A stretch of 35,808 nucleotides of DNA from CAYRZF01 sp964428805 (GTDB lineage: Bacteria > Methylomirabilota > Methylomirabilia > Rokubacteriales > CSP1-6), in the NCBI GenBank assembly GCA_964428805.1, contig CAYRZF010000013.1:1-35808 (forward strand). Direction: 5' to 3'. Below the pieces are notes generated by a model that was given only the letters and a program-made list of their open reading frames with translations, was not told where the DNA came from and searched no databases. Of this stretch, positions 8,196-16,471 are shown one piece after another; within the stretch, counting starts at the first letter, position 1; each line of letters starts with the position of its first letter. The position numbers were made by a program, and so were the translations under genes.

Positions 8196-8975
8196 ATGGA
8201 GGGAACCGTGACGGTAACGATGAAAGAGCTCCTGGAGGCCGGCGTTCACTTCGGCCACCAGACCAAGCGGTGGAACCCCAAGATGCAGAAGTACATCTTC
8301 GGGGAACGCAACGGCATCTACATCATCGATCTGCAGAAGACCGTAAAGAAGTTCCGGGAGGCCTATCAGTTCTTGCGCGACCTGGCCGCGGGCGGGGGGA
8401 CGGTGCTCTTCGTGGGCACCAAGAAGCAGGCACAGGAGACCGTGTTCGAGGAAGCCGGCCGCTGCGGCATGTTCTATGTAAACCAGCGGTGGCTGGGCGG
8501 AACCCTCACCAACTTCGCCACCATCAATCGGTCCATCACGCGCCTCAAGCGGCTCGACGAGATGCAGGAAACCGGGGAATACGAGCGCTTGCCCAAAAAA
8601 GAGGTCCTCGGGCTGGAGCGGGAACGGCAGAAGCTGGAGAAGGCCCTGGTGGGGATCAAGAGCATGGATCGGCTGCCGTCGGCCGTGTTCGTCATCGACC
8701 CCAAGAAGGAGGGGATCGCGGTGGCGGAGGCCCAGCGCCTCGCCATCCCGATCGTGGCCATCGTGGACACCAACTGTGATCCCACAGGCATCGACTACCC
8801 GATCCCGGGAAATGACGACGCGATCCGCGCGATCAGGCTCATCACCTCGCGCCTGGCGGACGCCATCATCGAGGGCCGAGGCACCCTCGCCAAGGAGGAA
8901 TCGGAGGAGGCGCCCGCCGAAACGCCAATGGAGGCCGAGGCTGAGATGAGCGCGCCGGCCGAAGCGACTTCATAG
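8196..8975 (+). CDS. rpsB: Small ribosomal subunit protein S2 (uS2)
   Basis: Ribosomal protein S2, 259 residues. The N-terminus reads VTMKELLEAGVHFGHQTKRW, followed by NPKMQKYIFGERNGIYIIDL, both diagnostic. NQRWLGGTLTNF and a late segment with IDYPIPGNDDA are also typical. ATG 8196 has GGAGG at 8184-8188, seven bases upstream. GTG 8208 and ATG 8220 are possible shorter starts because S2 often begins close to VTMKELL. The tail after about residue 230 is Glu/Ala-rich and probably disordered. It opens the conserved rpsB-tsf-pyrH-frr cluster. The 152-base leader contains the dispersed repeat, and I see no convincing promoter in it. Confidence 0.97.
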   Translation: MEGTVTVTMKELLEAGVHFGHQTKRWNPKMQKYIFGERNGIYIIDLQKTVKKFREAYQFLRDLAAGGGTVLFVGTKKQAQETVFEEAGRCGMFYVNQRWLGGTLTNFATINRSITRLKRLDEMQETGEYERLPKKEVLGLERERQKLEKALVGIKSMDRLPSAVFVIDPKKEGIAVAEAQRLAIPIVAIVDTNCDPTGIDYPIPGNDDAIRAIRLITSRLADAIIEGRGTLAKEESEEAPAETPMEAEAEMSAPAEATS

Positions 8976-8989
8976 GGGGACGGGGGCCG

Positions 8990-9595
8990 ATGGCATCGCA
9001 AGCTGAGCTGGTCAAGCAGCTCCGGGAACTCACGGGGGCAGGCGTCATGGACTGCAAGGCGGCCCTGGAGGCCTCCGCCGGGGAGCTCGGAAAGGCGATC
9101 GAGTTTTTGCGGAAGAAGGGGCTGGCCGATGCGGCGAAAAAAGCCCACCGCACGGCCCGCGAGGGATTGGTGGGCGCGTACATTCACCCGGGTGGCAAGA
9201 TCGGGGTGCTGGTGGAGGTGAGCTGCGAGACGGACTTCGTCGCCCGCACAGAGGGATTTCAGCAGCTGGTGAAGGACCTGGCTATGCAGGTGGCGGCCGC
9301 CAATCCCGTCTACCTGTCGCGGGAGGACGTGCCGGGTGACGTTCTCGAGAAGGAGCGCGAGATCTATCGGCAGCAGGTGGCCGACCAGAAAAAGCCGCCA
9401 CAGGTGCTCGATAAGATCGTCGAGGGGAAACTCGAGAAGTTCTACGCTGAGCAGTGCCTCCTCGACCAGCCGTTCATCAAGGATGCGGCGGGGAAGACGA
9501 GGGTGAAGGATCTGGTGGGTCAGGTCAGCGCTCGGGTAGGGGAGCGCGTGGTGGTTCGCCAGTTCTCCCGCTTCCAGGTGGGTGAGGGCATATGA
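8990..9595 (+). CDS. tsf: Translation elongation factor Ts, short form
   Basis: The guanine-nucleotide exchange factor for EF-Tu. The N-terminal UBA-like helix bundle reads LVKQLRELTGAGVMDCKAAL (7-26), and the TDFV motif (81-84), which inserts next to the EF-Tu nucleotide site, is intact in the context SCETDFVARTEGF. At 201 residues it is the short, single-core type seen in Thermus and cyanobacteria rather than the roughly 280-residue E. coli form; the second half of the dimerisation core is absent. It lies 14 bases after rpsB, the standard pairing. The start ATG 8990 follows a run of Gs (GGGGGACGGGGG) that could serve as a loose ribosome site. Confidence 0.97.
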   Translation: MASQAELVKQLRELTGAGVMDCKAALEASAGELGKAIEFLRKKGLADAAKKAHRTAREGLVGAYIHPGGKIGVLVEVSCETDFVARTEGFQQLVKDLAMQVAAANPVYLSREDVPGDVLEKEREIYRQQVADQKKPPQVLDKIVEGKLEKFYAEQCLLDQPFIKDAAGKTRVKDLVGQVSARVGERVVVRQFSRFQVGEGI

Positions 9596-9609
9596 GCCGG
9601 GCCAGCTGA

Positions 9610-10344
9610 ATGGAGCCCCGCTATCGGCGGATTCTCCTCAAGGTGTCCGGCGAGGCCCTGGCGGGCGAGCAAGGATACGGGCTTGACCCAGCAGTGCTGG
9701 TCGGGATCGCGGAGGAGGTCAAGGAGGTGGGCGCCCTCGGGACCCAGGTTGCCGTCGTGGTCGGCGGCGGGAACCTCTTCCGGGGGATCGCCGCCAGCGT
9801 CGGAGGGATGGAGCGGGCCACGGCGGACTACATGGGCATGCTGGCCACGGTGATAAACGCCCTGGCCCTTCAGGACGCGATCGAGAAAACTGGTGTCCCG
9901 ACACGGGTACTGTCCGCGATCGAGATGAGGGCGGTGGCCGAGCCGTATATCCGGCGACGGGCGATCCGGCATCTGGAAAAATCACGCGTCGTCATCTTCG
10001 CGGCAGGCACCGGCAACCCGTTTTTCACCACCGATACCGCGGCCGCCCTTCGAGCCGTCGAGATCGGGGCCGAGGTCATCCTCAAGGCGACGAAGGTGGA
10101 CGGGGTGTATTCGGCGGACCCCAAGAAAGATAGAACGGCCAGGCACCTCCCGCGGTTGACGTACATCGAAGTGCTCAACCGCGGGCTCCAAGTCATGGAC
10201 GCCACCGCGATTTCGCTCTGCATGGACAACAAGCTTCCCATCGTCATCTTCGATCTCGCCCGCCGCGGGAATATCAAGCGGATTGTCCTCGGCGAGTCGG
10301 TGGGTTCCGTGGTCACGGGCGATAATCCAGCGCTCAGGGGGTGA
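9610..10344 (+). CDS. pyrH: UMP kinase (uridylate kinase)
   Basis: Phosphorylates UMP to UDP with ATP; bacterial-specific hexameric kinase of the amino-acid-kinase fold. The 244 residues show the phosphate-binding start LLKVSGEAL (9-17, Lys11), GGGNLFRG (52-59), the UMP-site ADYMGMLAT (72-80), the GTGNPFFTTDTAAALRA loop (133-149) and TKVDGVYSADPKKD (161-174) contacting ATP. Length and motifs are standard. The start ATG 9610 is 14 bases after tsf with no clear ribosome site, suggesting coupling to upstream translation. frr follows six bases later, so the four-gene order is fully conserved. Confidence 0.97.
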   Translation: MEPRYRRILLKVSGEALAGEQGYGLDPAVLVGIAEEVKEVGALGTQVAVVVGGGNLFRGIAASVGGMERATADYMGMLATVINALALQDAIEKTGVPTRVLSAIEMRAVAEPYIRRRAIRHLEKSRVVIFAAGTGNPFFTTDTAAALRAVEIGAEVILKATKVDGVYSADPKKDRTARHLPRLTYIEVLNRGLQVMDATAISLCMDNKLPIVIFDLARRGNIKRIVLGESVGSVVTGDNPALRG

Positions 10345-10350
10345 CGGACG

Positions 10351-10905
10351 ATGCAGGCGGTCATCAAGGAAGTCGAAACGCGAATGCAGGGAGCCCTCGA
10401 TGCGCTGGGCCGGGAGTTTGCCGGAGTGAGGACCGGGCGCGCCACCACCGGCTTGCTGGAAGGGATCCGGGTGGACTACTACGGGACTCCCACGCCGGTT
10501 CCGCAGGTGGCTTCCCTCTCGGTGCCGGACCCGAAGACGCTCCTCATCCAACCCTGGGACGCCAGCCTGCTGCCCACCATCGAGAAGGCGATCATGAAAT
10601 CAGATCTGGGGCTCACCCCGGCCAACGACGGCAAGGTGATCCGCCTGGTTATGCCCCCGCTGACCGAGGAGCGCCGGAAGCAGCTGGCCAAGGCGGTGGG
10701 GAAGCTGGCCGAGGACGCGCGCGTCGCGATCCGCAATATCCGCCACGAGGGTAACAAGAAAATCAAGGCCATGGAAAAGGAGAAGAAGATCTCCGAAGAT
10801 GACGGGCGCCGCAGCCAGGAGCAGATCCAGAAGATCACCGACAAACTCATCCAGCGAGTGGACGAGCTGCTGAAGAAGAAGGAGCAGGAGATTCTGACTT
10901 TTTGA
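10351..10905 (+). CDS. frr: Ribosome recycling factor
   Basis: Acts with EF-G to split the post-termination ribosome. At 184 residues it has the usual two-domain pattern: a long helical bundle beginning with REFAGVRTGRA (22-32), a small beta domain with RVDYYGTPTPVPQVAS and LLIQPWDASLLPTIEKAI, and a return to helices with LTEERRKQLAK and VAIRNIRHEGNKKIK. The C-terminal helix is charged and ends QEILTF. ATG 10351 follows AGGGGG at 10336-10341. This is the last gene of the rpsB cluster. The 106-base gap that follows has short GC hairpins but no U-tract terminator. Confidence 0.97.
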   Translation: MQAVIKEVETRMQGALDALGREFAGVRTGRATTGLLEGIRVDYYGTPTPVPQVASLSVPDPKTLLIQPWDASLLPTIEKAIMKSDLGLTPANDGKVIRLVMPPLTEERRKQLAKAVGKLAEDARVAIRNIRHEGNKKIKAMEKEKKISEDDGRRSQEQIQKITDKLIQRVDELLKKKEQEILTF

Positions 10906-10974
10906 TCTCCCCCTTCGGCGCCCGTCCGCCCCTCTTCAGCGCGCGCGCTTCTGGTGCGCGGCGAGGGTTTTCCC

Positions 10975-11003
10975 TGGATTCCTCCCGTTCTTTTCGCTAA
11001 CAT
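10975..11003 (+). promoter_or_regulatory. Possible promoter for uppS, giving a near-leaderless transcript
   Basis: TAACAT (10998-11003) fits the TAnnnT form of the other candidate -10 boxes in this window. It is preceded after 17 bases by a weak TGGATT (10975-10980) in the -35 position. Its last base is eight bases before the uppS ATG at 11012, so transcription would begin at or next to the start codon. No Shine-Dalgarno sequence precedes that ATG, which agrees with a leaderless message. The -35 match is poor. Confidence 0.35.
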
Positions 11004-11011
11004 ACGTCAGT

Positions 11012-11794
11012 ATGGCGTTTAACGAGTTGCGCAGCCCGCCAATCGCTGACCTCATGTCTCTGGACGAGCCGGAACTCCTGGCTCGCGTCAAGGCATTGCC
11101 GGTTCCCCGGCACGTGGCGATCATCATGGATGGCAACGGTCGGTGGGCTGTTCAGCGCGGGCTGGCCAGGGTCGCGGGGCACCGGGAAGGGGTGAAGGCG
11201 GCCCGTGCCGTGGTGCGGGCGGCCCACGAGGTGGGCATCGGCTTTCTCACGCTCTACGCGTTTTCCTCGGAGAACTGGAGCCGGCCCTCCTCGGAGGTGG
11301 CCACGCTCATGACACTCCTTGAGCGTTCCATCGATCGCGAGCTGCCCGAGTTGATGGCCAACAACGTCCGGCTCCGGATAATCGGGCGGCCCAATCGTGT
11401 GCCGATGTCAGTGCGCCGGGGTATTGACCGCGTCGTGGCCGCCACGGCGGCAAATAGCGGCCTGACGCTGCTCATGGCGTTCAATTACGGAGGCCGGGAT
11501 GAGCTCGTGGATGCGTGTCGAGCCCTCGCCCGCCAGGTTCAGGCGGGCGAGATGCATCCCGAGGAGATCGACGAGGAACGGCTGCAACGCGCCCTTTACA
11601 CCCAGGGAGTCCCCGACCCGGACTTGCTGATCCGCACCAGCGGCGAGATGCGCGTGTCGAACTTTCTCCTCTGGCAGATCGCCTATGCCGAGCTTGTCGT
11701 CACGCCCACGCTCTGGCCGGATTTCGGGCCGCGGGACCTCTACCTGGCCGTCGCCGAGTTTCAGCGGCGAGTTCGGCGATTTGGAGGCGTCTAG
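11012..11794 (+). CDS. uppS: Di-trans,poly-cis-undecaprenyl diphosphate synthase
   Basis: Condenses isopentenyl diphosphate units with farnesyl diphosphate to make the C55 lipid carrier for peptidoglycan and other glycans; soluble, membrane-associated. In the 260-residue reading, VAIIMDGNGRWA (35-46) holds catalytic Asp40. YAFSSENWSRP (82-92) and the late segments LIRTSGEMRVSNFLLWQ and LWPDF are diagnostic. The start is ATG 11012 or in-frame ATG 11054; neither has a ribosome site, and the shorter form would still keep the whole catalytic core. It heads the uppS-cdsA-dxr-rseP-ispG run. The carrier made here is the probable acceptor for the GT2 at the start of the window. Confidence 0.96.
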   Translation: MAFNELRSPPIADLMSLDEPELLARVKALPVPRHVAIIMDGNGRWAVQRGLARVAGHREGVKAARAVVRAAHEVGIGFLTLYAFSSENWSRPSSEVATLMTLLERSIDRELPELMANNVRLRIIGRPNRVPMSVRRGIDRVVAATAANSGLTLLMAFNYGGRDELVDACRALARQVQAGEMHPEEIDEERLQRALYTQGVPDPDLLIRTSGEMRVSNFLLWQIAYAELVVTPTLWPDFGPRDLYLAVAEFQRRVRRFGGV

Positions 11795-11796
11795 CG

Positions 11797-12648
11797 GTGG
11801 GCGCGGACGCGACCCCTCTGGCCTCCGCGCTGGACCGGCCCGCCCACGGCCTCACGCTGGCCAAGCGGATCGGAACCGGCGTGGTCTTCATCCCGCTCTT
11901 CTATGTGTTCACGCGCTATGCGCCGGTCTGGGCGTTCGCGGCCTTCGTGGTTGTGCTGGGCGCGGTGGGGCAGTGGGAGTTCGCGAGGATGTACAGGCGT
12001 GTCGGTGTCCCCGTCTACGCGTGGCTTGGCCTCGTCCTGGGCATCTTGGTGACGGCGAGCTTCGGGCTGGGCGGCGCCGCCCCGTGGGTGCTGACGCTGG
12101 TGGTGGCCGGTCTCCTGACGGCGGGTCTCGCGCGCACCGGGGAATTCCCGCCGCGCTGGGAGGCGGCGGCCCTGACACTGCTGGGCGTCTGCTACGTCAA
12201 CTGGCTCCTGGGCCACGCCATCCTGCTCCGGTCGCTCCCGTTGGGAGCGGAGTGGATCTTCCTCCTCGTGTGGGTGACGTGGGTGGGGGAATCGGCGGCC
12301 TATTTCGTCGGCTCGACCGTCGGGCGCCACCGGCTCGCCCCCCGGATCAGCCCCGCGAAGACGGTCGAAGGCGCTCTCGCCCAGCTGGCCGCCTCCCCTG
12401 CGGCGGCCCTCCTGGGGCGGTGGTGGTTCTTTCCGGAGGGTTCGCTTCACGATGCGCTCATCATCGGACTCCTGCTGGGAGTGGTCGGCCAGCTGGGCGA
12501 CCTCGTGGAGTCCTGGCTCAAGCGGAGCGCCCGCACCAAGGACACGGGCAATCTGATTCCGGGTCACGGCGGGCTGCTGGATCGCCTGGACAGCCTGCTT
12601 TTCAACACGCCGGCCCTGTTTTACTACGCGCGCTTCATCGCGGCCTGA
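11797..12648 (+). CDS. cdsA: Phosphatidate cytidylyltransferase (CDP-diglyceride synthase)
   Basis: An integral membrane enzyme that makes CDP-diacylglycerol from phosphatidate and CTP, the branch point of phospholipid synthesis. I place the start at GTG 11797, two bases after the uppS stop, because GGAGG (11783-11787) is nine bases upstream; longer readings run through uppS in another frame. The 283-residue protein has seven or eight hydrophobic segments. The family signature is complete near the C-terminus: KRSARTKDTGNLIPGHGG and then LLDRLDS, with the acidic residues that bind metal. The upstream SPAKTVEGA is also typical. The neighbouring order uppS-cdsA-dxr-rseP is widespread in bacteria. 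Confidence 0.95.
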   Translation: MGADATPLASALDRPAHGLTLAKRIGTGVVFIPLFYVFTRYAPVWAFAAFVVVLGAVGQWEFARMYRRVGVPVYAWLGLVLGILVTASFGLGGAAPWVLTLVVAGLLTAGLARTGEFPPRWEAAALTLLGVCYVNWLLGHAILLRSLPLGAEWIFLLVWVTWVGESAAYFVGSTVGRHRLAPRISPAKTVEGALAQLAASPAAALLGRWWFFPEGSLHDALIIGLLLGVVGQLGDLVESWLKRSARTKDTGNLIPGHGGLLDRLDSLLFNTPALFYYARFIAA

Positions 12649-12655
12649 CGCCAGT

Positions 12656-13837
12656 ATGAAAAGAATCACGCTGCTCGGCGCGACCGGCTCCGTCGGCAGG
12701 CGGGCCCTGGAGCTCGTCTCCGCCTTTCCCGATGCGTTGAGCGTCGAGGGGTTGGCGGCGCGGGGGTCGAACGTCCCGCTCCTCGCGGAGTTGTGCCGGC
12801 GCTATCGGCCGAAGGCTGTGGCCGTGCTGGAGGCCGACGCCGTGGACGCCCTGGCCCGGGCCCTCCCTCATCCCCGCCCGGAGCTACTGAGCGGGTTGCA
12901 CGGGCTGGTCACTCTGGCGGCTCAGAGCGACGCAGACGTGGTGCTCTCGGCTCTCGTGGGAGGGGCAGGCTTGCTCCCGACGATGGCCGCCATTCAGGCC
13001 GGGAAGAACATCGCGCTGGCGAACAAGGAGACGCTGGTCATGGCTGGGGGCCTGATGACCTCGGCGGCCCGCGCCCGCAAGGTCTCGCTCCTCCCCGTGG
13101 ATTCGGAGCACAGCGCCATTTTCCAGTGCCTTCAGGGCCACAACCGTTCCGATGTGCGGCGCATCATTCTGACCGCGTCCGGCGGGCCTTTCCGACAGCT
13201 TTCCCGAGAAGCGCTGGCCCACGTGACGGTGGCCGACGCCCTCAAACATCCGACGTGGAAGATGGGGGCGAAGATCACCACGGATTCGGCCACGCTCATG
13301 AACAAGGGGCTCGAGATCATCGAGGCACGGTGGCTCTTCGACCTGGCTCCTGAGCAGATCGCGGTGGTGGTCCATCCGCAGTCGATCGTGCACTCCATGG
13401 TGGAGTACATCGACGGCTCCATCATCGCCCAGCTCGGCGTGGCCGACATGGGGATCCCGATTCTCTACGCGCTGACCTACCCGGAGCGCCGTCCATGCCC
13501 GGCTCCCGCCCTGAACCTGGCGGAGGTGGGGCAACTCACCTTCCACGAGCCGGACATCGAGAAGTTTCCCTGCCTGGTCCTGGCTCGGCAGGCCCTCGCC
13601 CGGGGCGGGTCGGCTCCCGTCACCCTCAACGCGGCCAACGAGGTTGGGGTCGCCGCCTTTCTTGACGGCCGCATCCGGTTCACACAGATTCCCGAACTGA
13701 TTGCTGAGGTCCTGGATCGCGTTCCAGTTCGGGAGCTGCCGACGATCCAGGAGTGCGTGGCCGTGGACAGCGAGGCGCGGCGCGTGGCCGGGGAGGTCCT
13801 TCGCCTGGACGCGTTCGCCGCCGCCGGCGCGCGCTGA
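12656..13837 (+). CDS. dxr: 1-deoxy-D-xylulose 5-phosphate reductoisomerase
   Basis: The second MEP-pathway enzyme: rearranges and reduces DXP to MEP with NADPH and a divalent metal. At 393 residues it is full length. The cofactor loop is GATGSVG (8-14). ALANKETLVMAG (120-131) and the metal-binding PVDSEH (147-152, Asp149 and Glu151) are intact. ASGGPFR, TWKMGAKITTDSATLMNKG with the substrate-binding Ser/Asn/Lys, and VHPQSIVHSMVEY follow. The start ATG 12656 is eight bases after cdsA. Together with ispG three genes further on it shows that the organism makes isoprenoids by the MEP route, feeding uppS in the same operon. Confidence 0.97.
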   Translation: MKRITLLGATGSVGRRALELVSAFPDALSVEGLAARGSNVPLLAELCRRYRPKAVAVLEADAVDALARALPHPRPELLSGLHGLVTLAAQSDADVVLSALVGGAGLLPTMAAIQAGKNIALANKETLVMAGGLMTSAARARKVSLLPVDSEHSAIFQCLQGHNRSDVRRIILTASGGPFRQLSREALAHVTVADALKHPTWKMGAKITTDSATLMNKGLEIIEARWLFDLAPEQIAVVVHPQSIVHSMVEYIDGSIIAQLGVADMGIPILYALTYPERRPCPAPALNLAEVGQLTFHEPDIEKFPCLVLARQALARGGSAPVTLNAANEVGVAAFLDGRIRFTQIPELIAEVLDRVPVRELPTIQECVAVDSEARRVAGEVLRLDAFAAAGAR

Positions 13838-13855
13838 CGAGGAGGCACATCCTTC

Positions 13856-15214
13856 GTGACAACCATCCTGTCGTTCGTCATGGTCATCGGAATCCTGATC
13901 CTCATCCACGAGCTCGGCCATTTTCTCGTGGCGCGGTGGACGGGGGTCGGGGTCGAGCGCTTCTCGATCGGCTTCGGGCCGGTCCTGCTGCGCTGGAGAG
14001 GGAAAGAGACTGAATACTGCCTCTCGGCCATCCCCATGGGCGGGTACGTGAAGATGATGGGGGAGGAGAACCCGCTGGAAGGTGGGGGCAGCGCGTCGGT
14101 GGACCCGGCCAAATCGTTCTCGCTCAAGCCGCTGCCGTGGCGGTTCCTCATTGTGTTCGCGGGTCCCGGCATGAACTTCGTCCTGGCGGCGGCGATCTTT
14201 GCCGCCGTCTTCATGACCGTGGGACGCCCCGTGCTGCCGTCAACGCTCGGGCGAATCAAGCCCGATGGTCCTGCCGCTCAAGCCGGGCTCCGCACCGGTG
14301 ACTGGGTCACCGCGGTTGGTGGCGTCCCGGTAGCGAACTGGGAGGACCTCGTCAACCTGATCCAGGCGGCGAAGGGCGAGACGCGGCAAATCACGTTCGC
14401 GCGCGACGGCCACGAGCAGCGGACGGGTCTGACCCCCACCCGAACCAAGGTGCGGGATATCTTCGGGGACGAGCGTGAGACGTGGGACCTTGGCGCCCGG
14501 CCTTTCGCCCCCGCCAAGATCGGGGAGGTCCTGCCGGGGTATCCGGCGGCACGGGCGGGACTCCTTCCGGGTGACACGGTGGTGGCCTTGGAGGGCACGT
14601 CGGTCTTTTCGTGGGACGAACTCGCCGAGGCCATTCACAAGCGCGCCGGGAAGCGGACCGAGCTCACCGTGGAGCGCGACGGTCAGTCGCTGAGCGTGAC
14701 GGTCGTGCCTCAGCCCGTGAAGGATCGTGGCCCGTCCGGAGAAGAGGTGGAAGTGGGCCGCATCGGCATCAGTCCGGCGGTCGCCGTCGCCTACGTCCGC
14801 TTGAACCCGATCGTCGCGGTTGGGCAAGGGATCCTGCGAACGTGGGACATGACCGCCCTCACGGCGGTCGGGCTCTGGAAGCTGGTGACACGCCAGCTGC
14901 CAGCCTCCACGATCGGCGGGCCGATCCAGATCGCCGTAGTGGCTGGGGAGCAGGCCAAGCAGGGGATCACGAGCCTGGCCTTCTTCACCGCGGTGATCAG
15001 CGTCAACCTGGCGCTTCTGAATCTGCTCCCGGTCCCGATGCTGGACGGCGGGCACCTGCTCTTTTTCGTCATCGAGGCCGTCCGAGGCCGGCCCCTCTCG
15101 CTCCGAAAGCGGGAAGTGGCCCAGCAGGTGGGGCTGTTTCTGCTGGTGCTTCTGATGGTCTTCGCCGTGTACAATGATCTCGCACGGATCGACTTCTTCC
15201 ACTTCTTTAAATGA
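13856..15214 (+). CDS. rseP: RIP metalloprotease RseP (site-2 protease, two PDZ domains)
   Basis: An intramembrane zinc protease that cuts membrane-anchored regulators such as anti-sigma factors. In the 452-residue protein the first helix contains HELGH (18-22), the zinc site and catalytic Glu19. Two PDZ domains follow, at about 131-190 (with PAAQAGLRTGDWV) and 221-285 (with PAARAGLLPGDTV). The last membrane region has NLLPVPMLDGG, whose LDGG (396-399) provides the third zinc ligand, Asp397. GTG 13856 is preceded by GAGGAGG (13839-13845), a strong ribosome site. Two PDZ domains is the E. coli/proteobacterial-like arrangement. No anti-sigma gene is in the window, so the substrate is unknown. 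Confidence 0.96.
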   Translation: MTTILSFVMVIGILILIHELGHFLVARWTGVGVERFSIGFGPVLLRWRGKETEYCLSAIPMGGYVKMMGEENPLEGGGSASVDPAKSFSLKPLPWRFLIVFAGPGMNFVLAAAIFAAVFMTVGRPVLPSTLGRIKPDGPAAQAGLRTGDWVTAVGGVPVANWEDLVNLIQAAKGETRQITFARDGHEQRTGLTPTRTKVRDIFGDERETWDLGARPFAPAKIGEVLPGYPAARAGLLPGDTVVALEGTSVFSWDELAEAIHKRAGKRTELTVERDGQSLSVTVVPQPVKDRGPSGEEVEVGRIGISPAVAVAYVRLNPIVAVGQGILRTWDMTALTAVGLWKLVTRQLPASTIGGPIQIAVVAGEQAKQGITSLAFFTAVISVNLALLNLLPVPMLDGGHLLFFVIEAVRGRPLSLRKREVAQQVGLFLLVLLMVFAVYNDLARIDFFHFFK

Positions 15215-15242
15215 CATCGAGTCGGGAGCAGGAGCGAACGGG

Positions 15243-16337
15243 ATGACACCACGGCGCAAGACGAGGCAGATCCAGCTGGGCCCGGTCAAAATCGGCGGGG
15301 ACGCGCCGATCACGGTGCAGTCCATGACCAAGACGGACACGCGGGACGTGGAGGCCACGCTGCTCCAGATCTGGTCGCTGGAGGCCGCGGGCTGCGACAT
15401 CGTCCGTGTGGCCGTGCCTGTGAAGGAAGCGGCGGAGAAGCTCGGGGAGATCAAGAAGCAGATCCGCATCCCGCTGGTGGCGGACATTCACTTCAACTAC
15501 AAGCTGGCGCTGATGGCCCTGGACCAGGGCGTGGACGGGCTCCGCCTCAATCCGGGAAACATCGGCGGCAAGCAGTTCGTGATGGAGGTGGTCCGGCTCG
15601 CCCAGGCGCGGAGGATCCCCATCAGGATTGGGGTCAACGCGGGTTCGCTCGAGAAAGATCTCCTGGCCAAATACGGGGGGCCAACGGCCCAAGGCATGGT
15701 GGAGTCCGCGCTGCGGCACATTCGGATCCTGGAGGACTGCGGCTACCCGGAAATGAAGGTTTCGCTGAAGGCCTCGGACCCCGCGATGATGATCGAGGCC
15801 TACCGGCGGCTCGCGGAGCAGGTCGAGTATCCCTTTCACCTCGGGGTGACGGAGGCCGGGACTCCGACCGTGGGGACGATCAAATCCGCGGTCGGCCTCG
15901 GGACCCTGCTCGCCGAGGGGATCGGGGACACGATCCGAGTCTCCCTGGCCGCGGATCCGGTGGAAGAGATCCGGGTGGGGATCGAGATCCTCAAGGCCCT
16001 CGGCCTCCGGAAGCAGGGGCTGACGTTCGTGGCCTGCCCCTCGTGCGGGCGCGCAGACGTGGACCTGATCAAGCTGGCCAGGGACGCCGAGGAACGGTTG
16101 AAAGGGATTACGGCCAACGTCCACGTCGCCGTGATGGGATGTGAGGTCAACGGGCCGGGCGAGGCGCGCGCCGCCGACATCGGCGTGGCGGGCGGGAAGG
16201 GAATCGGCCTCATCTTCAGGAAGGGCGAGGTCGTGCGCAAGGTTCCCGAGGCGCAGATCATCGACGCGCTCTGGGAAGAGGTCGAGCGGTTCATCGCCGA
16301 GAAGAAGGCCGAGGAGACCGCCCCGGTCGAGGACTAG
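15243..16337 (+). CDS. ispG: 4-hydroxy-3-methylbut-2-en-1-yl diphosphate synthase (IspG/GcpE)
   Basis: A [4Fe-4S] enzyme of the MEP pathway converting MEcPP to HMBPP using two electrons from ferredoxin or flavodoxin. I start it at ATG 15243, with GGAG at 15231-15234 eight bases upstream; the longer frame from 15174 would run inside rseP. The 364-residue form has the TIM-barrel motifs VQSMTKTDTRDVEAT, VADIHFNY and RLNPGNIG. The cluster ligands are Cys265 and Cys268 in CPSCGR and Cys300 in VMGCEVNGPGEA, with C-x2-C-x31-C spacing. It is the compact bacterial form without the plant-type insert. A [2Fe-2S] ferredoxin gene follows across the scaffold gap and is a plausible electron partner. Confidence 0.97.
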   Translation: MTPRRKTRQIQLGPVKIGGDAPITVQSMTKTDTRDVEATLLQIWSLEAAGCDIVRVAVPVKEAAEKLGEIKKQIRIPLVADIHFNYKLALMALDQGVDGLRLNPGNIGGKQFVMEVVRLAQARRIPIRIGVNAGSLEKDLLAKYGGPTAQGMVESALRHIRILEDCGYPEMKVSLKASDPAMMIEAYRRLAEQVEYPFHLGVTEAGTPTVGTIKSAVGLGTLLAEGIGDTIRVSLAADPVEEIRVGIEILKALGLRKQGLTFVACPSCGRADVDLIKLARDAEERLKGITANVHVAVMGCEVNGPGEARAADIGVAGGKGIGLIFRKGEVVRKVPEAQIIDALWEEVERFIAEKKAEETAPVED

Positions 16338-16346
16338 CGCTTCTTC

Positions 16347-16371
16347 GAGCGCGGGCTTCGCCCGCGCAATC
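16347..16371 (+). repeat. Palindromic repeat module M1, left flank of the gap
   Basis: A 25-base element with a perfect eight-base stem, GCGCGGGC-TTC-GCCCGCGC, then AATC. The first 24 bases recur to the right of the N gap (16472-16495), lacking only the leading G. The 25-base unit recurs with one loop change at 35661-35685. It has no run of T after the stem, so it is not an ordinary intrinsic terminator for ispG. Confidence 0.9.
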
Positions 16372-16471
16372 NNNNNNNNNNNNNNNNNNNNNNNNNNNNN
16401 NNNNNNNNNNNNNNNNNNNNNNNNNNNNNNNNNNNNNNNNNNNNNNNNNNNNNNNNNNNNNNNNNNNNNNN
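16372..16471. other. Assembly gap of exactly 100 N
   Basis: One hundred consecutive N separate two contig ends that finish and begin with the same 24-base palindromic repeat. A round 100 is the usual placeholder for a gap of unknown size. The true distance may be zero, if the contigs share one copy, or longer, if the repeat is tandem. No gene can be called here. Confidence 0.97.

Noticed and set aside
11515..12648. A longer reading of cdsA beginning inside uppS
   Set aside because: The first 94 codons duplicate uppS DNA in another frame; the family start and a GGAGG site place the gene at 11797.
16347..16371. M1 as an intrinsic terminator of ispG
   Set aside because: The stem is strong but is followed by AATC and G-rich DNA, not a T-run.
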